Below are positions 42,429 to 50,576 of a stretch of 64,000 nucleotides of DNA, piece after piece. The position numbers and the translations under genes were made by a program. The stretch covers positions 1 through 64,000 of the forward strand of contig JAFRYE010000035.1 of assembly GCA_017441265.1 (NCBI GenBank), given 5' to 3'. The notes beneath the pieces were generated by a model. It saw only the letters and a list, made by a program, of their open reading frames with translations, was not told where the DNA came from and made no database searches. The stretch is from Lachnospiraceae bacterium. GTDB taxonomy: Bacteria > Bacillota > Clostridia > Lachnospirales > Lachnospiraceae. Every line of letters starts with the position of its first letter. Position 1 is the first letter of the stretch.

Positions 42429-45164
42429 ATGCTTTCACTTCACGACATCAAAAAGGATTACCCGATCGGAGACTCCGTTGTTCATGCTCTCAAGGGCATC
42501 AATCTGACCTTCCGGGAAAATGAGTTCGTTGCCATCTTAGGCCCTTCCGGCTGTGGAAAGACGACGCTTCTCAACATCATCGGAGGTCTCGACCATTACA
42601 CCTCCGGAGATCTTGTGATCAACAGCCGTTCCACCCGTCTGTACAGAGACAAGGACTGGGACGCCTACCGCAACCACAGCATCGGCTTTGTCTTCCAAAG
42701 CTATAATTTGATCTCCCATCAGACGGTACTTCGGAATGTGGAACTTGCCCTCACCATCTCCGGAGTTTCCAAAAACGAGCGTCGCGAACGCGCGATCAAG
42801 GCTCTCACCGACGTCGGCCTGGCAGACCAGATCGACAAAAAGCCCAATCAGCTCTCCGGCGGTCAGATGCAGCGTGTCGCAATCGCCCGTGCTCTGGTCA
42901 ATAACCCCGATATCGTCCTTGCCGACGAGCCCACCGGTGCTCTGGACACCGAGACCAGCGTCCAGATCATGGATCTTCTCAAAGAGATTGCCAAAGACAA
43001 ACTGGTCATCATGGTTACGCACAACCCCGATCTGGCGCAGACTTACGCAACGCGTACGATCTGCCTGCTCGACGGTTTGATCACCTCGGACTCGCTTCCG
43101 GTTTCGGACAAGGAGGAACTCACAGCCACTCCGACCAAGGAGCGCACGTCCATGTCGTTCCTCACGGCGCTTTCGCTGTCCTTCAACAACCTGCTGACCA
43201 AGAAAACGCGAACGATCCTCACCGCATTTGCCGGCAGCATCGGCATCATCGGTATCGCTTTGATTCTTTCGCTGAGCAACGGTGTCAACAATTTCATCGT
43301 GCGCGTGCAGGAGGATACGCTGTCATCCTACCCTCTCACGATTCAGAAACAGACCGCCGATTCCTCGACATTGATCTCCGCGATCTTAGGGTTGACCAAC
43401 GAGGATATAGAGAAGCACAATGACGGTCGCATCTATTCCAGCGATATGATGGGCCGGATCTTCAACACCATGCTCTCCGAGATCAAGACCAACAACCTCA
43501 AGAAATTCAAGGAGTACCTGGACACGGACAACGAGATCCGATCTCTGACCACTGACATCCGCTACTCCTACAATATTGTTCCGCAGATTTACAAGTCGGA
43601 CACCACGGATGGCATTTTCCAACTGAATCCCAGCACCCTCATCAACGAGTTCTGGGGGGCGCTCGGTATTTCCGACTCCTCCATCTCCGAAATGAGCAGC
43701 ATGCTCAGCATCGGAGGCTCGACACGCGGAATGTCCGTGTGGTCGGAGATGCTTGACAACCAGGAACTGCTCGACGAGCAGTACGACATTGTGGCGGGCC
43801 GTTGGCCGAAAGCCTACAACGAAGTCGTCCTCGTGGTCGATGCCAACAATGAGATCAGCGACTATACGCTCTACTCCCTCGCTCTCAAGGATCCCCGCGA
43901 GATTCAGCCGAAGTTCCGCAAGCTCATGATGGGCGAACAGCTTGAGAGCGAACAGGTTTCCTATACTTATGAGGAACTGCTTCAATTGAATTTCCGCCTG
44001 GTCCTTCCGGCCGACTTCTACGCCTACGACGAGGAATCCGGCACCTGGATCAACCGTTCTCAGGATACGGAATACATGCAGCGACTGCTTGCGGACAACA
44101 GCCGCTCCACACTGCTTTCGGTCGTCGGTATCATCCGCCCCGGCGAGGATGCCATGTCCTCCTCCGTAAACGGCGCGATCGGTTACACGCACGAGCTCAT
44201 GGAATACATCATCAGTGAGACCTCGACGCGCGAGATCGTCAAGCAGCAGATCGCAAATTCCAACACGGACGTCTTCACCGGACTGCCTTTCGAAGTTCCG
44301 AAGGCACCGACCGCCGAAGAACTCCGCGCAATGCTTTCGGTTCAACTGGAGAAGATGACGAAGGATGAACTGACCCGGCTCACGGGCATGCTGGTTTCCT
44401 TCTTTCAGACCGACGAAACCGGCCGCTACGACGAGATTATGGCAAAGATCAACAACGGGGAAGACGTTTCTCCTTCCGAGATGCTGTCTCTTCTTCCCGA
44501 TGAGGTTCTGATGTCCTCGTTAAAGCAGTACGTCAACACGCAATCGGTCAGCACCTACGATATCAACATTGCGAAGCTGAGCAGCGCCGATCTCGCCGAT
44601 CCCTACTCAATCAGCATTTATCCCAAGGACTTCAAAGCCAAGGACCGCATTGTCGAGTTGATCGCCGCATACAACAAGGCCGCAAAAAGCGACGACGACG
44701 TGATCGAATACACCGATTACATCGCTCTGCTGATGTCTTCCATCACCAGAATGATCAACGCGGTGACCTACATTTTGATCGCCTTCGTTGCCATTTCGCT
44801 GATCGTTTCGTCGATCATGATCGGTATCATCACATACATCTCCGTACTGGAGCGCACCAAGGAGATCGGTATTCTCCGCTCGATCGGAGCTTCCAAGCGC
44901 GATATCGCCCGCGTGTTCAATGCCGAGACGTTGATCATCGGCTTTGTCGCTGGTGCGATGGGAATTCTGATCACACTTTTGCTGAACATCCCGATCAACA
45001 TGATCATTTACCGGATTGCCGATGTGCGCGGCCTGTCGAAGCTGCCTGTCGCCGGCGCGATCATATTGATCCTGATCAGCATGGGTCTCACGCTGATCGC
45101 AGGCATCATCCCTTCGAGGATCGCTGCCCGCAAGGATCCCGTAACCGCACTGAGAACCGAATAA
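42429..45164 (+). CDS. ABC transporter, fused ATPase and FtsX-type permease
   Basis: 911 residues with both functions on one chain. The N-terminal ATPase has Walker A GPSGCGKTT, signature LSGGQMQRVAIARAL and Walker [13 protein letters not shown]. At about residue 260 a TM segment (ILTAFAGSIGIIGIALILSL) is followed by an extracytoplasmic domain of roughly 450 residues. Three C-terminal TMs (YILIAFVAISLIVSSIMIGI, then FVAGAMGILITLLLNIPI, then AIILILISMGLTLIAGII) complete the FtsX half. The layout is MacB-like and common in Lachnospiraceae. The substrate, perhaps peptide or lipid, is unknown. No partner protein is encoded next to it. Confidence 0.92.
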   Translation: MLSLHDIKKDYPIGDSVVHALKGINLTFRENEFVAILGPSGCGKTTLLNIIGGLDHYTSGDLVINSRSTRLYRDKDWDAYRNHSIGFVFQSYNLISHQTVLRNVELALTISGVSKNERRERAIKALTDVGLADQIDKKPNQLSGGQMQRVAIARALVNNPDIVLADEPTGALDTETSVQIMDLLKEIAKDKLVIMVTHNPDLAQTYATRTICLLDGLITSDSLPVSDKEELTATPTKERTSMSFLTALSLSFNNLLTKKTRTILTAFAGSIGIIGIALILSLSNGVNNFIVRVQEDTLSSYPLTIQKQTADSSTLISAILGLTNEDIEKHNDGRIYSSDMMGRIFNTMLSEIKTNNLKKFKEYLDTDNEIRSLTTDIRYSYNIVPQIYKSDTTDGIFQLNPSTLINEFWGALGISDSSISEMSSMLSIGGSTRGMSVWSEMLDNQELLDEQYDIVAGRWPKAYNEVVLVVDANNEISDYTLYSLALKDPREIQPKFRKLMMGEQLESEQVSYTYEELLQLNFRLVLPADFYAYDEESGTWINRSQDTEYMQRLLADNSRSTLLSVVGIIRPGEDAMSSSVNGAIGYTHELMEYIISETSTREIVKQQIANSNTDVFTGLPFEVPKAPTAEELRAMLSVQLEKMTKDELTRLTGMLVSFFQTDETGRYDEIMAKINNGEDVSPSEMLSLLPDEVLMSSLKQYVNTQSVSTYDINIAKLSSADLADPYSISIYPKDFKAKDRIVELIAAYNKAAKSDDDVIEYTDYIALLMSSITRMINAVTYILIAFVAISLIVSSIMIGIITYISVLERTKEIGILRSIGASKRDIARVFNAETLIIGFVAGAMGILITLLLNIPINMIIYRIADVRGLSKLPVAGAIILILISMGLTLIAGIIPSRIAARKDPVTALRTE

Positions 45165-45184
45165 TTTCCGAGTCCATCGGAACG

Positions 45185-45223
45185 AAGAAAGGAGTCGGCA
45201 GAAAACCTGCCGGCTCCTTTCTT
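45185..45223. terminator. Bidirectional terminator between convergent ABC genes
   Basis: Long stem (45185-45201 and 45207-45223) with one G-U pair and a short loop, carrying A-rich and T-rich bases at its foot. It ends the plus-strand ABC gene and the minus-strand accessory cluster. Confidence 0.85.
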
Positions 45224-45234
45224 ATGCCGTTGTA

Positions 45235-46911
45235 TCAGCCGAAATGAATCTCTTCGTCGCAGATCGCAAGCGCCGCAGGCCGGTGTGTGATGATCAAAAC
45301 CGTGCGGTCGGTCATCGTCCGAAGATTTTCCAAAAGAGTTCTCTCCGTCTCCTCGTCAAGGGCGCTGGTGGCCTCATCCAGCATCAGGATCGGTCTTTTG
45401 CTGAAGATTGCCCTGGCGATCGCGATACGCTGCATCTGGCCCTCTGAGAGCCCTGAGCCGCGTTCACCGAGCATCGTGTCAAGCTCTTCCGGCAAATCCG
45501 CCGTAAAGCCGTCCGCACATGCGATGCGTAGGGCCTCGTTGATCTCGCCGTCATCGACATTTCCCTTCGAATGCTCGGAAAATGCCACGACATCCCGGAT
45601 CGTCCCGCTCAACAGCAGATTCTTCTGCGGTACATACGCAAACAGCGCGCGCCACTCGGCGCCCAGGCATTGTTCCCCGCCGTCGGTATCCGCCAAAAAC
45701 ACTTCCCCTTTACAGGGCAGGTACAGTCCCATCATCAGGCTCATCGTCGTGCTCTTACCGCATCCGGACTCCCCCGTAAACGCTACATACTCGCCCTTTC
45801 GTATCGTGAACGACCGCTCCGAAAGAACTTCCTCGGAACCCGCGTCATATGCAAAGCTGACATTCCGAAGTCCGAACGAATCGAGTTTTTTATCGTAAAA
45901 CTCTCTGGCCTCCTCGGGAGTGTGCAGCGTTCCTTCGTAATCGGTATCCGTCTTCTCAATCTCCATCAACCGCTCGGCGCTCGCGAGCATGTTGAAGAAC
46001 TGGGGAACCGCCCGCGTCACGTCCGCAAGAGGCGCCTCCGCCTGGCGGATCAACTGCAGAACGGCCATCATCATGCCGTACGTCAGCACACCCTTGAGAA
46101 GCCTCGTGCCGCACAATATGACTCCCACGAAATATCCGACTCTTATCAAAGCGTAAATTGCGGCCGAGCAGGTTGCCGTAAAGCGTGCCCTTTTGAGTCG
46201 TACGTCAACGAGCTCTTCGAGTTTTTCCGCCGCCTCCCGCTCGCTCGTCTCTTCCTTCGTGTACGTGCGGATGACGGGCATACTCTCAAGGTGTTCCTGC
46301 ATATACGAGTAGACGATGCCTTCCCGCTGCTGCACTTCCATGTGGTACGCCTTCAGCCTGACCCTCAAAAACAGCGAGACCGCGACCAACGCAGCGCCGC
46401 ACGGTATCAGCACCCACGCGACCCTCGGCAGGATCAAAAACAGCGAGAGAAACGCGCATGTTATCTGCACGATCATTCCCGCCAGGCTCGGAAGGATCGT
46501 GCATACGGCCTTGCCGACGACCACGGTATCCGAATTCAGGCGCGTCATCCACTCTCCCGTGTGAACCTTCGAAACATCGGCGTATGATCTTCGGAGCAAC
46601 TGTGAGAAGACGTGTTCGCGCAAAGCTTTTCCGAGCTTCGACGCAGGCTTCTCCGTGTAGTAGATTGAGCACCAATAAGCCGCTATGGCGATCACCACAA
46701 GTGCCGCGAGCAAAAGGAGGGCGTCGTGAAGCGATGCCCGGTCACCGTCGACCGCAGCGTCAACAGCTTTCCGCAGTCCGAACGCAAAAATGATTCCCTC
46801 GACGCCCTGGAGTATTTTTACGAAAAATAAGAACGCCAGGCTTCCTCTCGCAGGGCCGATCGACTTGCTGACCCATCGAAGCGTCGAAAAGCTTTCCCTA
46901 AGCCGCTTCAT
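45235..46911 (-). CDS. ABC exporter of the accessory cluster
   Basis: 558-residue half-transporter with an N-terminal TM domain (six segments, residues about 20-310) and a C-terminal ATPase: Walker A GESGCGKST, Q loop AYVPQKNLLLSGTIRDVV, signature GLSEGQMQRIAIARAI, Walker B PILMLDEATSALD, switch HRPAALAI. This is the MsbA/lipid or peptide exporter type, without a C39 peptidase domain. It is the last gene of the 45.2-55.9 kb cluster and the likely exporter of its product. AAAGGAGG precedes the ATG. Confidence 0.92.
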   Translation of the reverse strand: MKRLRESFSTLRWVSKSIGPARGSLAFLFFVKILQGVEGIIFAFGLRKAVDAAVDGDRASLHDALLLLAALVVIAIAAYWCSIYYTEKPASKLGKALREHVFSQLLRRSYADVSKVHTGEWMTRLNSDTVVVGKAVCTILPSLAGMIVQITCAFLSLFLILPRVAWVLIPCGAALVAVSLFLRVRLKAYHMEVQQREGIVYSYMQEHLESMPVIRTYTKEETSEREAAEKLEELVDVRLKRARFTATCSAAIYALIRVGYFVGVILCGTRLLKGVLTYGMMMAVLQLIRQAEAPLADVTRAVPQFFNMLASAERLMEIEKTDTDYEGTLHTPEEAREFYDKKLDSFGLRNVSFAYDAGSEEVLSERSFTIRKGEYVAFTGESGCGKSTTMSLMMGLYLPCKGEVFLADTDGGEQCLGAEWRALFAYVPQKNLLLSGTIRDVVAFSEHSKGNVDDGEINEALRIACADGFTADLPEELDTMLGERGSGLSEGQMQRIAIARAIFSKRPILMLDEATSALDEETERTLLENLRTMTDRTVLIITHRPAALAICDEEIHFG

Positions 46912-46949
46912 TCACAACCTCCTTTCCCAGACGCACGAAGCGACTGTTT

Positions 46950-48020
46950 TCAACAGCCGTATTTCTTCAAAACCATGTCCATGCCGCACGCGGGATTCAA
47001 CGCGTCACGGGCGAACAATTTCCGCAGCATGGGATTGGTCGCGGCCGGCTTATGCAACGCTTCCTGCATCGCAGCTTCCGCCGAGACCTCCGACACGAAG
47101 GCATTTTCCGCGATCCGATCGATCATTCGAAGCGCCTCTTCGCTCCCTGCGAGCACCAAAGACGTCCCCCTGCCATCGGCAAGATCGGGAATCACTTTCT
47201 CGACTCCCCAGAAATCGCCGATCGTGAAATCGAAATCCTTGTCCGTAACGCAGTACGGGCATGCATAACAACTCTCCCGAAAGGCAAGGCATTTGGCGTA
47301 GATTCGGGTCAGCGGATCCGACAGAAACGACCTGACCGTCTCCTCTCCGCCGACGGTGTACGATACCGTGTGCGCATCGTCGTTTCGCCGCTTGTCGCGG
47401 AAGCAATACGAGGTGAGTCCCCCTCCCTGCGACAGCCACCCGACATATCTCTCCCAAAATCCCGGAGACATCACCCCGCGGCAGACCAACGAAGCAATCA
47501 AGAGCCCGTCCGCCTTGCCGAACAACAGCCGCACGGCGTGGCATTGGCATGGCGTTCCGGTGAACAGAACGCGACGCCCGCTTCGGAGCACCTGCTTCAT
47601 CTCCTCGTAGCATTCACCGAGACTGCTCTGTACGTACTTTGACTTGCGCATCGGAGCAAAATCCGACGAAACCCGGTGAACAACCATAAAAGCGTCGTCA
47701 AAGCATGCGCCGCACACGGCTCCTCCCTCAGCGATCACAGCGTCCGCAAGGAGGGAAAACGCGCCGCCGGATGTGCTTTGGTACAGAAGAGACGCATCGG
47801 TGCAACGAACCGCAAACGCCTTAACAGGCGCCCGCGAAAGCGATTGCTTCGCCGGGCAGACCTCCTCACACGCGCCGCAGTCCGTACACAGCGACTCCGA
47901 GACGACGGGATAGGCAAAACCTTCCGCATCCCGCCGCATCGAAACGGCTCCGGCCGGACAGGCCGCAGCACACGCCTCGCAGCCGAAACACTGCTTTTTA
48001 TGTTCAAACATTTTCCGCAT
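46950..48020 (-). CDS. FrhB-like 4Fe-4S flavoprotein (coenzyme F420 hydrogenase beta domain)
   Basis: 356 residues. The N terminus has two 4Fe-4S motifs, CFGCEACAAACPAGA and CTDCGACEEVCP. The rest matches the coenzyme F420 hydrogenase/dehydrogenase beta family, with SGGAFSLLADAVI, FTGTPCQCHAVRLLF and the Cys pair in ESCYACPYC. Relatives in surface-polysaccharide clusters are thought to be flavin-dependent reductases of sugar intermediates. It overlaps the upstream pyruvyl transferase gene by 17 bases. F420 itself is not expected in Firmicutes, so flavin with ferredoxin is more likely. Confidence 0.88.
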   Translation of the reverse strand: MRKMFEHKKQCFGCEACAAACPAGAVSMRRDAEGFAYPVVSESLCTDCGACEEVCPAKQSLSRAPVKAFAVRCTDASLLYQSTSGGAFSLLADAVIAEGGAVCGACFDDAFMVVHRVSSDFAPMRKSKYVQSSLGECYEEMKQVLRSGRRVLFTGTPCQCHAVRLLFGKADGLLIASLVCRGVMSPGFWERYVGWLSQGGGLTSYCFRDKRRNDDAHTVSYTVGGEETVRSFLSDPLTRIYAKCLAFRESCYACPYCVTDKDFDFTIGDFWGVEKVIPDLADGRGTSLVLAGSEEALRMIDRIAENAFVSEVSAEAAMQEALHKPAATNPMLRKLFARDALNPACGMDMVLKKYGC

Positions 48021-49056
48021 GATCTACGATTTTCCTCAAGTATTGTATCGACGCAGCCTTGGCGTCCGAGATCCTCATTGCAAATTCTCCCGACGGAAGC
48101 GACGCCGGTTTCCCGGTAAGCGCCTCCGCCAGTCCCGCGCGGGCGAGCAGTTCCTCGATCCGCCCGTTTCTTGACGCGAGTTCTCCGCTCATCTTCGCGA
48201 CGCGCAGCGGCCGCTCAAACATGAGTGAAAACACGGTTCCGTGAAAGGAGTTGGTGAACACGCAGGAAGCTCCCGCAAACAATCCGACCCATTCGGAAGG
48301 CCCGGTTCCGCTCCAGTTTGCGAATCCGAACTGCGGAAGAAACGACGCCGTCACGGTCCGGAGTTCGACGCCGCGGCTTTGAGCCTCCTCTTTCGCCGCG
48401 CGCGCAAGCTCTTCGTCGTAGCGAAGAAGGAACAGCAAAACGTAATCCCCGTCCGGTGCCTGAGTCGCCATCGTCTTCCACTCCGAAGGCTCCAGCAACA
48501 ACGTCGGATCGAGGCAGACGCATGCGTCGCGCCCCGTCAGTGTCTGCACGATCGCGCGCCCGGACTCCTCTCTCACGGAAATCTCCGTAAACTTGGAAAG
48601 CTGTGCCGCACACCAGTTTTTCGCCTGAGCCGGCATCTCCTCCGCCCCGAAACTTGCGGCGTAGGAAAAGCGTTTGCCCTCATCGGCAAACGGCAGAAAA
48701 TACCGCTCGTCCGCGCCGGGGATCCGGAAGTTCCAGATCTGATCGCTTCCCGCGATAAATGCGTCAAACATTTCGTTGCAGCTCTTAAGCTCCGCCTTCG
48801 GAATGCGCGGCGCGCACCGAAGCGAATTGTTGCGGAACGCCTCAAACAACGCGGAGCGCTTTGCTCCTTCCGCCTGGATCTTCTTCATGAAGATCGCAGC
48901 CGGGCCCGAAGCGGTCTCCGGCGCTTTCAGAACGGCATCCGACGTCACGAACTCACTGTCCGCACCGAGTTTTCCCAATGTCTGCTGCAGCGCGTATGCC
49001 TGAAGCACCGCGCCGTAATTATCAGCCTCATGGAAGGTCAGAATTCCTGCTTTCAT
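48004..49056 (-). CDS. Polysaccharide pyruvyl transferase family protein
   Basis: 350 residues of the pyruvyl transferase family (CsaB/PssM-like). The signature start is MKAGILTFHEADNYGAVLQA. Further conserved pieces are FIAGSDQIWNFRIPGADERYF, SVREESGRAIVQ, CLDPTLLLEPSEW, and the C-terminal CVFTNSFHGTVFSLMF with the catalytic-region His. Family members transfer enolpyruvate to a sugar, forming a ketal. It overlaps the GT2 gene by 29 bases. Its neighbours suggest a sugar acceptor made by the adjacent glycosyltransferases. Confidence 0.9.
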   Translation of the reverse strand: MKAGILTFHEADNYGAVLQAYALQQTLGKLGADSEFVTSDAVLKAPETASGPAAIFMKKIQAEGAKRSALFEAFRNNSLRCAPRIPKAELKSCNEMFDAFIAGSDQIWNFRIPGADERYFLPFADEGKRFSYAASFGAEEMPAQAKNWCAAQLSKFTEISVREESGRAIVQTLTGRDACVCLDPTLLLEPSEWKTMATQAPDGDYVLLFLLRYDEELARAAKEEAQSRGVELRTVTASFLPQFGFANWSGTGPSEWVGLFAGASCVFTNSFHGTVFSLMFERPLRVAKMSGELASRNGRIEELLARAGLAEALTGKPASLPSGEFAMRISDAKAASIQYLRKIVDHAENV

Positions 49057-49906
49057 GGTTTCGAATCTCCTCTTTCGCCCGAAGTAACAACGAGTATTTC
49101 AACTGTTCTATGCGAGTTTTCCGAAGCTCTTCGAGTTTCTTCTCGTAGACTTCCCGGTCGCACTCGCAATGATCAAGTATTCTTCTTGTCAGATCGATAA
49201 AATTCATCGCGCGATCCCGATTTTCCGTAAAACTGCGGGCACGCCCCGAATGTCCGGTGCTTCTCCGATAGTAATGATGCAGCACCTCCGGGATAAAACC
49301 GCACTGTGTCCGACTGGCCGACGGCAGCAGCAACTGCAAATTCTGCCCTTCCGGCGAGAGCGGAATCTCACGATCGGGATATCCTTGCAAAAACACGTCC
49401 ATCCGCACCATGTAACAACCGGCGTAACAGTACACGGTCTGATCCAAAAGTCCGTCGAAGATCCACTGTGTTTTGCGGTCTGCCTCTTTTGCGCTGTGGG
49501 ACAGTACCGTTCCCGTATCGCCGTCAAACACAAGCCCGTCGTTGCGCACCATCCCGATCTCCGGATGCTCCCGCAAATACAGCACCTTCGCTTCCACGCA
49601 GCGCGGCATCATCCGGTCATCGGAATCACACCATGTCAGGAATTCACCGTGGACTTCCTTGAGGGCTGCATTGACAGCGGCCGCCTGACCGCCGTGCGGC
49701 AGGGAAAGGCATTTTACGACGATTCCGGCTTCCCTGAGTTTCGGCATAAACTCCGCAAGGAACTCAGCGGAACCGTCCGTAGAGCCGTCATCTGCGAAAA
49801 TGCACTCCAACGGCCGCCAGGTCTGTTCGCACAAACTCTCCAGAAACATTGGAAAATAAGGCATCGCATTATAGACCGGCACGATCATGGACACTGATTC
49901 ATTCAT
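49028..49906 (-). CDS. Family 2 glycosyltransferase
   Basis: 292 residues, GT-A fold, cytoplasmic. SMIVPVYNAMPYFPMFLESL and FADDGSTDGSAEFL form the nucleotide-sugar site. The metal-binding segment reads LTWCDSDDRMMPRCVE, in place of the usual DADD. It has no TM segment and contains a C-terminal helical tail of about 50 charged residues. It overlaps the gene before it by eight bases and the one after by 29. Donor and acceptor are unknown. Confidence 0.9.
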   Translation of the reverse strand: MNESVSMIVPVYNAMPYFPMFLESLCEQTWRPLECIFADDGSTDGSAEFLAEFMPKLREAGIVVKCLSLPHGGQAAAVNAALKEVHGEFLTWCDSDDRMMPRCVEAKVLYLREHPEIGMVRNDGLVFDGDTGTVLSHSAKEADRKTQWIFDGLLDQTVYCYAGCYMVRMDVFLQGYPDREIPLSPEGQNLQLLLPSASRTQCGFIPEVLHHYYRRSTGHSGRARSFTENRDRAMNFIDLTRRILDHCECDREVYEKKLEELRKTRIEQLKYSLLLRAKEEIRNHESRNSDLP

Positions 49907-50576
49907 GTTTTTTCATCCTGTTTCGCAAAACGGCCGCGTAGTTTCGCATCTCCTGCAAGCGGTTCACGCGCCCTGTATTTGTCATGTGAATGCGTCTTCG
50001 GAGAGTCACCATGGGAATCTCCGTCGTAGCAAGGCCGGCCTCGCGCAGTTTCATCATCCACGCAACCGTCTCCGCGCTGCGAAGCGACGTATCAAACAAT
50101 CCGATCTCGTCAAAGACGCTTCTTCGCAAAACCGAACATCCCGGCAGAATACCGCCGTACGCTTCAGTGCGGGCCGTCAGCTGGTTTTGCTGCTCCTCCG
50201 ACAGTTCCGGTGAGATGAAATCCACGGCTTTTCCGAACACGGCTGCCATTTTCTCATCGTCATAAAACGGTTCCGTCAAAGCCGCCAGCGCTCCTTCAGC
50301 CAATACATCATCCGCGTCCAGAAAATGAACGAGTTCCCCGGTCGCCGCTTCCACTCCGAGATTTCTCGCCGCTCCCGCGCCGCCGCGCTCCTTGCGGAAC
50401 ACTTTGCACTGTAACGATTCCGCACACGAAGCCGTCCCGTCCGAAGAACCGTCGTCAATCACGATGATCTCTTTGATCGTCACTCCCTGCTGCGCACGCA
50501 CGGACGCCACCGCATCCGGCAAATACGCTTCCGCATTGTACGCCGGGATAATCACGGATATCGATAATTCACTCAT
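49899..50576 (-). CDS. Family 2 glycosyltransferase
   Basis: 225 residues. The core ISVIIPAYNAEAYLPDAVAS, VIDDGSSDGTAS, GAGAARNLGVEAATGE and VHFLDADDVLAEGAL are all intact, so it should be active. The ATG at 50576 overlaps the stop of the PP-loop gene (ATGA) and follows GGAGAG; an ORF start at 50591 has no separate support. The short C terminus makes it a minimal GT-A enzyme similar to the one at 52630-53322. Confidence 0.9.
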   Translation of the reverse strand: MSELSISVIIPAYNAEAYLPDAVASVRAQQGVTIKEIIVIDDGSSDGTASCAESLQCKVFRKERGGAGAARNLGVEAATGELVHFLDADDVLAEGALAALTEPFYDDEKMAAVFGKAVDFISPELSEEQQNQLTARTEAYGGILPGCSVLRRSVFDEIGLFDTSLRSAETVAWMMKLREAGLATTEIPMVTLRRRIHMTNTGRVNRLQEMRNYAAVLRNRMKKHE

